DNA of 64,000 bases. Source: Chrysochromulina parva (lineage: Eukaryota > Haptophyta > Prymnesiales > Chrysochromulinaceae). Under the pieces are notes generated by a model. The model worked only from the letters and a program-made list of their open reading frames with translations, ran no database searches and had not been told where the DNA came from. A program made the translations under genes and the position numbers. How positions within the stretch are numbered: the stretch's first letter is position 1; every line of letters starts with the position of its first letter. Shown piece after piece: positions 8,968-18,118 of this stretch. The stretch is taken from contig PJAB01000004.1 in assembly GCA_002887195.1 (NCBI GenBank), positions 1 to 64,000 on the forward strand. The letters run 5' to 3'.

Positions 8968-9277
8968 GCGAGAGAATCGCTCCAGTCAAGTCAAGTCAAG
9001 TCAAGTCCAGGACTCCTAAGTTGGTCGCGTCCTCGGCTGTTTTTGTATTGACTTGACTTGCTCCTTGTCCAGGACACGTGGGACGGCTCCCCTCGTCAGA
9101 GGCGAGATGATGGCTTGACTTGTCTTGACTTGACTAGCCTTGACTATTCGGCATGCACGAAGAGCTACAGATGCAAACGACTGAGGTGCGCGGCGCGCTG
9201 CTGCTCTTCGAATGCCGCGCCTAGCATGGTAGCATGCCGGGGTTATAGTTCACGTGCGACGTTGGGCTACTCGTTGC
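8968..9277. promoter_or_regulatory. Divergent GRASP/GSKIP promoter with TTGAC/TCAAG repeats
   Basis: A 310-bp gap between two opposite start codons. (TCAAG)n at 8984-9007 is followed about 43 bp later by its inverse (CTTGA)n at 9048-9060, and more TTGACTTG words fill 9113-9148. The first two arms could pair as a hairpin. No TATA box is obvious. Confidence 0.5.
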
Positions 9278-9631
9278 ATGCGCTCGCAGGTGATTGACGG
9301 CTTGAGGAGCGCAGCTGAGGCAATCGATGCGGGTCCATGCGCAGCGACTGTAGCTATTACGACGCTTGAAGGGCATGCGGTGGTGTTGCGCCTCGATAGC
9401 AGAGGCGTGCGCATCGAAAGCGCAGCTGATGACTGTCCTTACAGCCGGCAAACGTATGATTGTGTAAACTCCCTGCTGCTCAACCAGAGTTCGGGGTTTC
9501 GGGCGTACTTCAACGCCTCACTGGCCGCGGCGCTGGCCGTGGCAGCCAACGGCACACATACGGAAGCTTTGGAAGAGCAAGCTTTGGAGGAGGAAGCTTT
9601 GGAGAAGGATGGCGCTATTGTTAGGTCATAG
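9278..9631 (+). CDS. GSKIP: GSKIP-domain protein
   Basis: A 117-residue protein from the first in-frame ATG (the open frame begins with GTG at 9254). It aligns by eye with the GSK3-interacting protein fold: an AVVLRLDSRGVRIES strand region, then PYSRQTYDCVNSLLL, SSGFRAYFNASLAAAL. This matches the family signature TPYxETxYxLLxxLSPxYRxxFxxxLxxRL. In animals GSKIP binds GSK3-beta and the PKA regulatory subunit; related GSKIP domains also occur next to the CLU domain. The last 25 residues are a Glu/Ala repeat (EALEEQALEEEALE). It is complete and intronless and converges with YAE1. Confidence 0.75.
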   Translation: MRSQVIDGLRSAAEAIDAGPCAATVAITTLEGHAVVLRLDSRGVRIESAADDCPYSRQTYDCVNSLLLNQSSGFRAYFNASLAAALAVAANGTHTEALEEQALEEEALEKDGAIVRS

Positions 9632-9780
9632 CGGGACCGCTACATGATCATTATGAGTCTCTTGTCGTCTCCTACAAGATAAGTGCGCTAGTGGGGCCCT
9701 GTCAGTGCCTGTGGGTCAACGGCTCAACGCGGCCGCGCGCCCCCGCGCCGGCGCCGCACCTGATCGTTTTATTATCGGAC

Positions 9781-9850
9781 GGGGCGCCCCGGGGGCTCAT
9801 GATTGGAAGATATTGTGAATTCCAAGATATTGCGCCCCCGGGGCCCGGCT
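9781..9850. terminator. Large GC hairpin between two convergent 3' ends
   Basis: Outer arms GCCCCGGGGGC (about 9786-9797) and GCCCCCGGGGC (about 9833-9844) pair perfectly. Inside them a second inverted repeat TTGGAA...TTCCAA surrounds GATATTGTGAA. It lies midway between the GSKIP stop (9631) and the YAE1 stop (9903), so a role in ending or separating the two transcripts is possible. That role is inference. Confidence 0.5.
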
Positions 9851-9902
9851 GCCGACTGAGACCTGAGACATTCCGCACTACACACATACACGTGCTAAGG
9901 CG

Positions 9903-10598
9903 CTATTCAACTACGCGTGCGGCTGAGCTCTCAGAGCCACACAGAAGAATGCATTGCACATCGTGCACCTCACGTCGCGCCCAATCCAAGATGTTGAGCC
10001 GTCCTCTCGAGAGGCTGACCTCGCGTGTTCCTGCAGCGTCTAGCACACGCTGCTGATTGACCGGAACCGGCGTGTTGAGCCAAGCTTCGTACTCCACCTT
10101 TGTATTGAAGGGCGAGTCGACGAAAGACGGTGTTGGATGCTGCGGAGGCAGCGGCAGTGCTTGTCGTTGGCAGCAACCATCAGTACCGCAGCCGCCAGTC
10201 GGTTCGCCGATCGCTGACGGCACCTGCCGCTGGCAGCAGCCGCCACCTTGCTCTTGTGAGGTGCACAGAGCTGGGTCGTGCTTATCAAGAAGCATCTGGC
10301 GCACACGGCATAGACGGGCGAGGACTGCGTCTCGAGCAACACCAGTGGCATGCACCATTGGAAGTACCTCTATGAGCGTGGCCACGGCGCCCAGCACTGC
10401 ACCTTCTGGCTCACCCGCAGCGCTGCCCTCACCAAAACCGGCGTTGAATGCGGCTTGCAACGCCGCCTCCTCACCAGCGGCAGTGCCTTCGCGAAAGCCT
10501 AGAGTTGCAAACGTGCGCTCAAGGCGCGCCCATTCGCACGAAGCGACGTTCGCGGCCAACGGCGTCTCGGGGTTGCTATCGTCAAGCCAGTCGACCAT
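9903..10598 (-). CDS. YAE1: Yae1-domain protein (Fe-S targeting factor)
   Basis: A 231-residue protein starting MVDWLDDSNPETP; the frame is open 13 codons further upstream, but this start matches the acidic beginning of YAE1 proteins. Residues about 30-75 carry the deca-GX3 glycine repeat (GFREGTAAGEEAALQAAFNAG, then GEGSAAGEPEGAVLGA). That repeat defines the Yae1/Lto1 family, which in yeast recruits the Fe-S assembly machinery to the ABC protein Rli1 for ribosome work. The C-terminal half, with two CCQRQ motifs, is not recognisable and is longer than in animal YAE1D1. It is head-to-head with MCM10, with 111 bp between start codons. Confidence 0.8.
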   Translation of the reverse strand: MVDWLDDSNPETPLAANVASCEWARLERTFATLGFREGTAAGEEAALQAAFNAGFGEGSAAGEPEGAVLGAVATLIEVLPMVHATGVARDAVLARLCRVRQMLLDKHDPALCTSQEQGGGCCQRQVPSAIGEPTGGCGTDGCCQRQALPLPPQHPTPSFVDSPFNTKVEYEAWLNTPVPVNQQRVLDAAGTREVSLSRGRLNILDWARREVHDVQCILLCGSESSAARVVE

Positions 10599-10709
10599 TC
10601 TTGCGGATCGGACTTCGCGAAGCAATGTTCTTTGCACGCCAGAAAATCACGTGTCGCGTCAAACAAACGCCGCAACTCTTTTCCTGAGAAGACACGTTTG
10701 CACACCACT

Positions 10710-12591
10710 ATGTTTTTCGAGCAGCTCCCGCGCAGCGTGTACGGGAAAATGTCCGCCGCCCCAGAGGCCGCTGACCTGGCAGATCTGCTGGCGCTCGCTG
10801 ACGTTCCTGCGGCGCCATCAGCGAAAAGGCCTTGCCTCAGCACCACGAGCACCATGAGCAGTATGCCAGACCTCACGATCGAGCCGCTCTCTGGCATACG
10901 CATCCGTCCAGAGAGCCGGAAGCTTGATCGCGAAGCCCTGCGTGCTCTCTCTTCGACCTTCGACTTTCGCCGACTGGATCAAATTCCAGGGATGCTGCGC
11001 GGAGCGACCCCATTGCCGACTGCGTGGCTCACCATTGCAGTGCTCGTCGACAAGGGACCCACCAAGCCAACTAATGGCGGCGGCGGTCAGTTTTGCGTTT
11101 GGAAGCTAAGCGACCTCAAGCGGGGCAGCTCTGCGACAACTGTGCCCGTCTTCCTCTTCGGCGAGGCCTGCTCTGGGGCCTGGAAGGAGCTTCCCGGCAC
11201 AGCGTTCGCGCTGCTAGCTGCCAAGGCCGTGCCGCGCAAGGATGGTGCGGACGCAGGTGCAGAGGAGGCAGCCCTGAGCATCGACAAGCTGCAGCAGCTG
11301 CAGCGCATCGGGCATGCGTCCGAATTCGCATTCTGCAAGGCGGAACGACGAGACGGCAAGCCGTGTTCCATGTGGGTCAACAAGGAGGAGTGCGAGTACT
11401 GCGAGTACCATGTCGGAGCCGCCCTCCGGCAGGCCAATCGCGCTGCCGCCGCGCCCAAGCGAGCGCCCAAGGACGCTGGAGCGATGCCACCCTCTTCGTC
11501 TCATGGGGGCGGCGGCAGTGCTGGCGTACCTTTGGGGGCGATCGGGGGCGTGCCTCCCACGCTCAGCGACTCTCGTCCTTCTCGACCCTCGTGGTCTGCC
11601 GCCAACATGCAGAAGCCGCATTCCGAGGCCGACATTGCGCGAGCCGCGCTAATCCTGCGCGAATCAGGCTTCACATTCCAACCTCCGGATCCGAACTCCT
11701 CGGACCCGTTCAAGCATCAATTCAAGGTGCTCCCCAAGGCGGCAGTCGCGCCTCGACCGGCGAGCGCCCCGGCATCAGCCAAGCCCATCCCAAGCACAGT
11801 CGCCACGTCCTGCGTGCGCGGAAGCGCCGATGTCGGGCTGGGTGTGCACAGGGGTTTGAGTGGCAGCGTCGACATGGCCTCCCGCGGCTCCAGCTTCTTG
11901 CAGGCCTTTGGCAGCATCGATCGGCACGCGAAGGAAAAGGTGCTACAGGCCAAGCCCACTGGCGCCGCATCAGAGCGCGAGGCGGCGCGTGAAGAGCTAG
12001 ATCGGCGCCTCGGCACGCTGAGCAAGAAAGACGAGCTGCACGAAAAGGTGAGAGGGGGGCGCAGCGCCTCACTTACGACCGCGCTCAGCGCGCCACCGAC
12101 TAGAGTGCAACACTCATCGTCCTTCCTCCCCACGCCTTTGCTCACCTGCGCAGGCCCAAACGGTGTCCGTGATCGAGGTGACGGCCTACAAGTGTCTCCA
12201 ATGCGGCTACTTTGCTGAAAAGGCGCGACGAGAGTGCCGTGAGCTGGGCCATCAGCTGCAGGGCGTCAAGGTAAAAAAGCGCTTCTTTTCATGTCGCCGT
12301 TGCAAGGAGCACACGTCGGCCCTCAATCGACGGCTGCCGGACGGCGCTTGCCGCAAGTGCGGGAGCACGGATTGGAAGGAAGCGGGCTTGAAGCGCAGTA
12401 CTGCCGCGCCCCCGCCGTCGGCCGAGTTCCTCCCGCGTGGCGAGGAGGTCGGCAAGTTCCGCAACTCCGTGCCTGCGCCGTCGTACGCAACCGGCGATGC
12501 TGTCACAGATGCGGCTTCTGGGGGTGCGCTGGACGATCGGCGCAATCACAACGCTTGGCAAAGCTCGATGCCTACTTGGGATGAAACCTGA
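10710..12591 (+). CDS. MCM10: DNA replication initiation factor Mcm10 (two exons)
   Basis: join(10710..12047, 12154..12591), 591 residues. MCM10 activates the CMG helicase and binds DNA and polymerase alpha. Exon 1 contains the internal OB fold (about 95-195, WLTIAVLVDKG and VPVFLFGEACS) directly followed by the CCCH zinc finger (FCKAERRDGKPCSMWV, CEYCEYHV). A Ser/Pro-rich linker follows. Exon 2 carries the C-terminal zinc region: CLQCGYFAEKARREC, KKRFFSCRRCKEHT and CRKCGSTDW. The two frames are joined by a 106-nt intron (GTGAGA...TGCGCAG), phase 0, giving EK|AQTVSV. The start chosen is the first ATG (MFFEQLPRSVYGK); MSAAPEAADL 13 codons later is possible. Confidence 0.92.
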
Positions 12592-13097
12592 TAGATAACC
12601 TTCGACGACTGCGCGTGGGAGGAGTCGGTGGAGTTGGAGGCCCTTGACGCGGCACGCGAGCGGCGTGCTGCAGACACCAAGGTGGCGCCGGTCGCGTGGG
12701 CCGTGCGCGCAGGGGTGGAAGGGTGGAAGCGGGTAGGAAGCGGGTGGAAGCGCGCGCGCCGTCCGGCTGGACGAGAACCGGCCCGGCGCGCGGGAGGCCG
12801 CTGGCCGGGCCGCGGTCGCGCGTCGCGGGCCTCCCGCCGCCAGTAAGTAAGTAAAACCGCATGTGCCCACACACATATGTAGAGGCAATGAGGCTTGTTA
12901 TCAGAGGCTAAAAAAGCAAGACTGTACCAACTGAAACCAACTGTGGACCGTCGAACGGTCGACCGTGCCCGGGGTCTCTCTCGGCGCCCCACGGCCCGTC
13001 TTGTCTCTTGACCGCTTGATGAACCTGACGCGCGAGGAGCAGGACGCGCGAAACTGTGCCCATCGAGGTTCCGCCTGCAGTCAGCGCTGAGAGCACA
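12592..13097. other. Convergent gap with GC-rich island
   Basis: Lies between the 3' ends of MCM10 and the HAD gene. 12680-12840 is GC-rich with many CG and GGCC words (GGCCGCTGGCCGGGCCGCGG), ending in AGTAAGTAAGTAAAA. The CTTG-TCTCTTGACCG word at 12999 resembles CTTGGTCTCTTGACCG at 7884, near another GC island. No gene is supported. Confidence 0.5.
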
Positions 13098-14346
13098 TCA
13101 GCTCGCCTGGGCCGTCTCGCGCTCTAGCCAAATGTTGAGAGTGGTGCCCGTTCGATAGATGTCCGGAAGCTTGTCGGCGACCACTTCGAGCTGCTTCTGC
13201 AGTTCGTACGGCGTGGGCCGCTCCCAAAGCTTGACCGTCTTGACTAATGCGTGCGCGAAGCTGCGGCCCAGCAAGTGAACGGCGTCCATCTCAATGTGCG
13301 AGTCCCCAACAGAGACAAGGTTCGTGACCGCCTCGAGCTGCAGCTTATTTTGCACCTGCACACGCGGCCAAAACGAGTGGTCAGTGCTCGAAGCGCACAG
13401 GGATCGATCGAGCGTGATCGCACACCTGTAAGAATGCGTGCATCTTCCAGGCGTGGCTGTCGCCTGGGAAGGCCGCCTCGAAGGCTCCGCGCGCGGAAAT
13501 GATCTCGACGTTGGGAAGATCTTCAGCAAGCCCCGGCATGCAAAGGGAGGAGGAATGCTGGACCCACCCCTCCGAAGCGTTTGTGATGATGAAGACCTTA
13601 CCCATCTTGCTTGCCTGCCGCAGCAGCGTCTGCACGATGCGCTCGAGCGAGGACAGCTGCTCGCGGACCTGCGCAGGAATGGCACCGTACTGGCGCTGGA
13701 CCATCTCGAGGTGGCTCGTGCACAGCAGCGTGTCGTCCCAATCGAAGATGGTGACAGTCTGCGAGCTCTTCGGCCGGTTGAGTTGTGGGATGAACGCGCG
13801 CGAGTGCTCCAGCTTCTTGATATACCCGAGACGGATGTCGTCGCTTGAGCGCCGTGCCGACGCCTGGCGCACGGCGACCACCTCGACTGGCTGCTCGTCT
13901 CCTGTGTGCTCCGAGGGTGGGACTAAGGATGGCGAGCCACGGCCCACGTCAGGTGGCGCCTCTTTGGCACCAGTGCGACCCTCCTTCATGCCCTCCTTCA
14001 CGCCCTCCTTCTCCTGAATGCCCACCTTGCTGAGAAACTTTAGGCGCCATTGGGAGTTCCGAGCACCTGGACCTAAACCAGGATCTTCTCCTTCGGCGGT
14101 GCTGCTGCTTGGTATCGCTTCCTCTGCGCCAGCCGGAGCGGTGCTTGAAGGTTCTGTTTTCGCAACTGGAGGCGGCAATGGCAACATGGCCGCAAATGCC
14201 TCCGACAACGCCGCCGCCGCATCTCCATTTGAAGAGCACGGTCCCGGAGCGACGCTGAAAACGCCGCCTGCGAGGGGCGCCGCCATTGCGAAGAACAAGT
14301 CCGCTGTGCCTCCTCGCTCCTGCAGCGCCTCCTCGCGTGATCGCAT
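13098..14346 (-). CDS. HAD-superfamily phosphatase-like protein (two exons)
   Basis: complement(13098..13355, 13426..14346), 392 residues. After about 200 disordered residues comes a HAD core. It has motif I FDWDDTLLCTS (nucleophile D, second D two residues on), motif II VFIITNASEGW, and in exon 2 motif IV VSVGDSHIEMDAVHLLG. The 70-nt intron (GTGTGC...TGTGCAG) is phase 0 and restores AFLQ|VQNKLQLEA; without it motif IV would be lost. Proteins of this pattern, with a WxxxxxSxxLxxP region between motifs II and III, are widespread in algae and oomycetes but uncharacterised. Substrate unknown. The perfect palindrome TGTGAACGTTCACA lies just upstream of the start, at 14356-14369. Confidence 0.75.
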
Positions 14347-14355
14347 CTGGTAAGT

Positions 14356-14369
14356 TGTGAACGTTCACA
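14356..14369. promoter_or_regulatory. Perfect 14-bp palindrome TGTGAACGTTCACA
   Basis: Ten bases upstream of the HAD-gene start codon. It is two head-to-head copies of the TGTGAAC/GTTCACA word seen in several other promoters of this window. A dimeric transcription-factor site or core promoter element is the simplest reading (inference). Confidence 0.5.
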
Positions 14370-14501
14370 GGTACATGTAGTTGGTTGGATGAGGGTACAG
14401 TAAGCGCTGCGTGCTGCGTTCATTCATGCGTGCCAGCCAGTACCCTCGGGGCGAGACTATTCCAATTCACAAGCTCGTCAAACGTTCGCCACCTCCAATA
14501 T

Positions 14502-16886
14502 TCACAAGATGCCAAGGCAACAGCGCTGGTAACAATCATACGCTCCCGTGGTCCAGTTGTCCAGCGCGTTGTCAATGAGGTTCGCAGCGTAGCGCGCGTA
14601 CTGCTGTTGCGTCATGTCGGGCTGGAAGCGCTGCCGCATGGCCTCAACGGTGCTCTCGCCTGCCCTGAAGCATGGGAACGAGCCGCCCACGCCACGGTAC
14701 GCCGCATGCACGATGAGCAGTACCTTGTCACGGTGGCGACGAGCCTCCTGGAAGCCGCGCACCACGAGCGTGCGGTAGTAGCGGAACCACGGCGAGCCGA
14801 TGCCACCCATGAGCTCGACCCACTCGCCTGTCAGCTTGAAGGGCGCTGCCTCGAAGCCCATGTTCTTGCCGGGCGAGTTGGAGAGCAAGAAGCCAAAGTC
14901 GATGTGAATTACGGAGCCGTTGGCATGCAGCAAGATGTTGCCATTGTGCCGGTCTTTGAGCTGCAGCAGGTAGGAGACGACCGAGTACGCAGCGAGGCTC
15001 TGCACAAAGTTGCGCCGTGCACGGTGGAAGCTCACGCTGCTCGCGCCGCCGTAGCGCCGACGGAAAAAGTCGGCGAGCGAGTAGTAGTTGGCTGTCGACT
15101 TCTTGACCGAGTCGAGCGATTTGGCGTTGGGCACCACCTCGATGAGCCCGGTGGTGGGCGAGGTGGCAAGGATGCGGTACGGCCGCAACCGCAGAGGTAG
15201 CCGGCAGTGGCGGAAGATGCGATCGAACTCGCGGATGAGACTCACCGCAAACTGCTCCTGCAGCAGCTCGTCGTTCGACTTGACGATGAAGGCATGGAGC
15301 GCCCAGCCGGGCAAGTTGGCGTATGGGGACGTCGCGCGCATCCGATCGGCGCGCTCCTGCCAGAGCTCGCCGAACCCCTCGTTGACGGAGTAGTCAAAGT
15401 CCTCTTCGTCGTCCGCAGCGCGTGCGCCACGCGTGCCGCGCAGCGTGCCGCCCCCGTCCGGACGCAGCGCGTCCCCCTCAGACGCAGATGCTGCCTCCTG
15501 CAGCAGCAGCCGGCTCTTATGGGCGCGCGCCTCACGCTCGGGCTCGTCGGGCTCGTTCTCGGGCGAGGGCGGGGCAGCGGCGAGCCGCGGCGTCGGCATC
15601 AGCGTGGCCGGGTCGCCCTCAATAACGAGCTCCGTGTCGGCGACCGCAACCGCACGCGATAGGCCCGTGAAGCTGCCACCTATGCGCCTGGAGGTGCCCT
15701 CCTCGGGGTCCGAGCTGGAGCGCAGACGCATCGAGGGCGCGGACGCGAGGCCCGCCATCGCGGCGGCGCAGCGCGGGCTGCCCACGCTTGAGGGCTCGGT
15801 GCCGCCCTCGGCGCTGTGAACTGCGCAGCTCTCCGCGCGCTGGCGGCGCAAGGAGGCGGGCATACCTTCACTGGTCAGGCGCTGCTGCCGGCGCCTGAAA
15901 TTGGACGCGCTGTTGGCGACGGCACGCGAGAGCTTGCCGAGGCGGACTCGCATCGCGAGCGCCGCGCTCGACTGAGATTGCTGACCGAGCAGAGCGGGAT
16001 GTGCGTCGACCACCTCGGCGAAGACGAGGTAGGGCACGCGCTCCTTGGTCGAGAGGACGAAGGACTCGCCCTCGAGGAAGCGCGCGATCGCGTGCGGGTT
16101 GGCGTCGAGACCCGAGAGCGGCACAAAGGGGCGCCAGCTCGGCGGCAACGGCCCGCCAGTGCGAGGCAGCAGCTTGTTGACGGCGATGAGGGCAGCGCGC
16201 AGCTGCTCGAGCCGGAAGGGCCGCTCGACAGCGCGCAGCTGCTCAGAGATGCCGGTGAGAGTTTGCACTAGGTGCAGCTCACGCCGAAACTGCGAAACCG
16301 CCGTCGCACCGTCATTGTCGGGGTCGCTGGCGCCAATGGGCTGCGGCTGTGGCGCCGCGCAAACCTCGAGCAGACGCGACACGCTCTGCTTCATCTGCTC
16401 AATGAGTGACAAGCGCACCGTCTCATCGGCAGCCGATGCGGCGGCCGTGTGGCGGGGCTGCGCCAGGAGCAGCCAGTAGAGCTCGAGGCCAAAGCTGGGC
16501 GCAGCTGCGCAGGTTCGCAGCAGGAAGGCCTTGACCTCTCTCGAGACGGGCCCGCTGTGTGTGAGCACGTAGTACAGGAGCTGTGGCAGCACCGACTGGA
16601 GCGCGATGGGGTCGAGGCCAAAGAGCTGATCGAGCTGCGCACCCGTGACGGAGCGCCCCATCCCCGACTCGTCCCACAGCATTTGAACCGCCGCATGGAT
16701 GGCATCCCACCTCCGCTGCGGCGAGTGCGAGAGCCGCGCTGCGGACACGTAAGCGAAGAGCCTATCGAGTGCTTGCAGAGCCCTCGAGCTGCTTTGGGGA
16801 CCACTGACCTCCATGGCAACGAAATGGCCTTCTGGTTCAGGCACCGCGTCCAGATAGCCTCCGCCAGAGTTGTAGTTGATCGCCAT
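14502..16886 (-). CDS. PI4KB: Phosphatidylinositol 4-kinase, type III beta-like
   Basis: A 794-residue lipid kinase making PI4P, which marks Golgi/TGN membranes. The N-terminal half has a lipid-kinase accessory (helical) region (about 50-180, SHSPQRRWDAIHAA) and the LVFAEV segment typical of PI4K-beta. A disordered region follows at 290-500. The catalytic domain fills the last 250 residues: catalytic loop LKDRHNGNILL near residue 640, metal-binding IHIDFGFLLSNSPGKNMGFE, and the family ending YxxCCxGIL. The start at 16886 (MAINYNSGGGYLD) is chosen over the upstream in-frame ATG at 17060 because the upstream codons overlap the divergent gene and read through the repeat TTGCTGTCGGCGAGTA. There is no intron. 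Confidence 0.9.
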   Translation of the reverse strand: MAINYNSGGGYLDAVPEPEGHFVAMEVSGPQSSSRALQALDRLFAYVSAARLSHSPQRRWDAIHAAVQMLWDESGMGRSVTGAQLDQLFGLDPIALQSVLPQLLYYVLTHSGPVSREVKAFLLRTCAAAPSFGLELYWLLLAQPRHTAAASAADETVRLSLIEQMKQSVSRLLEVCAAPQPQPIGASDPDNDGATAVSQFRRELHLVQTLTGISEQLRAVERPFRLEQLRAALIAVNKLLPRTGGPLPPSWRPFVPLSGLDANPHAIARFLEGESFVLSTKERVPYLVFAEVVDAHPALLGQQSQSSAALAMRVRLGKLSRAVANSASNFRRRQQRLTSEGMPASLRRQRAESCAVHSAEGGTEPSSVGSPRCAAAMAGLASAPSMRLRSSSDPEEGTSRRIGGSFTGLSRAVAVADTELVIEGDPATLMPTPRLAAAPPSPENEPDEPEREARAHKSRLLLQEAASASEGDALRPDGGGTLRGTRGARAADDEEDFDYSVNEGFGELWQERADRMRATSPYANLPGWALHAFIVKSNDELLQEQFAVSLIREFDRIFRHCRLPLRLRPYRILATSPTTGLIEVVPNAKSLDSVKKSTANYYSLADFFRRRYGGASSVSFHRARRNFVQSLAAYSVVSYLLQLKDRHNGNILLHANGSVIHIDFGFLLSNSPGKNMGFEAAPFKLTGEWVELMGGIGSPWFRYYRTLVVRGFQEARRHRDKVLLIVHAAYRGVGGSFPCFRAGESTVEAMRQRFQPDMTQQQYARYAANLIDNALDNWTTGAYDCYQRCCLGIL

Positions 16887-17053
16887 CAAAGATTGCTGTC
16901 GGCGAGTATTGCTGTCGGCGAGTATAGGAATCCGGGCGGAATTCTTGTCGGCATTTCTGGGATAAATAGTGTGAAACGAGTGTGAACAGGATTTTTGTCG
17001 TCCCTTCTTTTTTGGCCCGACGCGCCCCGGCGACTCTGTCGGAAATCGGTCCG
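16887..17053. promoter_or_regulatory. Divergent PI4K/coiled-coil gene promoter
   Basis: 167 bp between opposed start codons. It contains a 17-nt tandem repeat (ATTGCTGTCGGCGAGTA twice, about 16891-16925) and GAGTGTGAACAGG at 16978-16990. The latter 13-mer recurs exactly in the TyrRS/P4H promoter at 20453-20465. Confidence 0.5.
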
Positions 17054-17518
17054 ATGCCATCCGAAAGCTTGCCGTTCGGAAGCCTTTCCGCACACGACGA
17101 GGACGAGCTCGCGCACGCACGGAAGCTGACGTCCAACCGACTTAAGGCGTGCCTGGCGCGAGCAGATGAGTTTGAGCAGCGCTTACAATACTTCGAGGCG
17201 CAGCGTCGAGCCAACGGTTTGGAGGCCAAGGTGGCAGCCGCACGAGCTGATCTAGCAAAGCTTGCAAAGAGCGAAATGGATCATACGCTGCTTTCATTGA
17301 CGCTCGACGCGCGACGTCTTCGCATCGCTGCAGAGCGGCGGACTGCTGCTGCCGAGCTCGCCGAGGAGGAGCGGATGCCGACTGAACCTGTAGAGCCATC
17401 AGAAGCAACCACGTCAGAAGCCACCATGGCAAACTGGTTCTGGGCACCAGCTGCACGAGCCGCGATTCGCGTAGATCAAGCTATCTGGGCTGTGCGCCAT
17501 GGCTTGTACATAAATTAG
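17054..17518 (+). CDS. Small coiled-coil protein, unknown function
   Basis: 154 residues from the first in-frame ATG (MPSESLPFGSLSAHDEDE). Residues about 15-115 are strongly helical and charged with heptad-like spacing (RLKACLARADEFEQRLQYFEAQ, AARADLAKLAKSEMDHTLLSL, LRIAAERRTAAAELAEEE). A Thr/Pro/Glu hinge follows, then an aromatic-rich tail (NWFWAPAARAAIRVDQAIW). Size and shape resemble small subunits of tethering or BLOC-type complexes, but no family can be named from sequence alone. The plus-strand frame is preferred over an overlapping minus-strand frame (17142-17456), which has no upstream promoter space. Confidence 0.55.
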   Translation: MPSESLPFGSLSAHDEDELAHARKLTSNRLKACLARADEFEQRLQYFEAQRRANGLEAKVAAARADLAKLAKSEMDHTLLSLTLDARRLRIAAERRTAAAELAEEERMPTEPVEPSEATTSEATMANWFWAPAARAAIRVDQAIWAVRHGLYIN

Positions 17519-18118
17519 CGTGTGAGTCAGGGAGTCGAGTGTCTGTGCCGCCCACTGTCGGGAAGCTCGAATAGACCTAGTAGAGCGTACACGCGACGCG
17601 CAGAGTGGCTGCGGCGATGCCGTTCTTTTATAATCTAGGTGAATCTGCGACGCGTCGTGTCCACACCGCAACGGGACCCCGGGATCCCGGAGCTTCCCAG
17701 GCGGCGGCGGCACATGGAACGAGATGGCGGATGGCGATGGCGGCAGTGCGCGGGTCCTCAGACACTCCGGCACCGTCTCCCGGCTCCGGCGCGCACGGCC
17801 GTCGGCGCACCCGGGCGCGGTCTCCGGGTCTCCGCGTAGACCGTAGCACTTCGAGTCCGAGCGTCGCGCCTCGCCCTCGGCATGGCCGCGCGCGCCGATC
17901 GATTAAGGCACAACCCCTCACGCGCCGGCTCGATGACACCGCGTCGACGGTGCTTGGCACGCGTGTGCGAGGTGCGCGCTCACACCGCCGCGCGCCCGCC
18001 GCACGCCGCGGACCCATCGGATGGAGCCACCAGCTCACTCGCTGCCCTCAATGCGCCTTGGCAAGCATTCGGCATGGTTGCTCGCCGTGCCAGTGCGGGA
18101 TCTTCGGCTGTCGCGCGC
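17519..18118. other. Convergent gap with GC-rich island
   Basis: Lies between the coiled-coil gene and the TyrRS 3' end. 17680-18060 is very GC-rich, with open frames in several phases at once (for example 17605-18195) whose products are Arg/Ala/Pro-rich. That is what stop-poor GC-rich DNA gives, and none looks like a protein. Confidence 0.5.
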
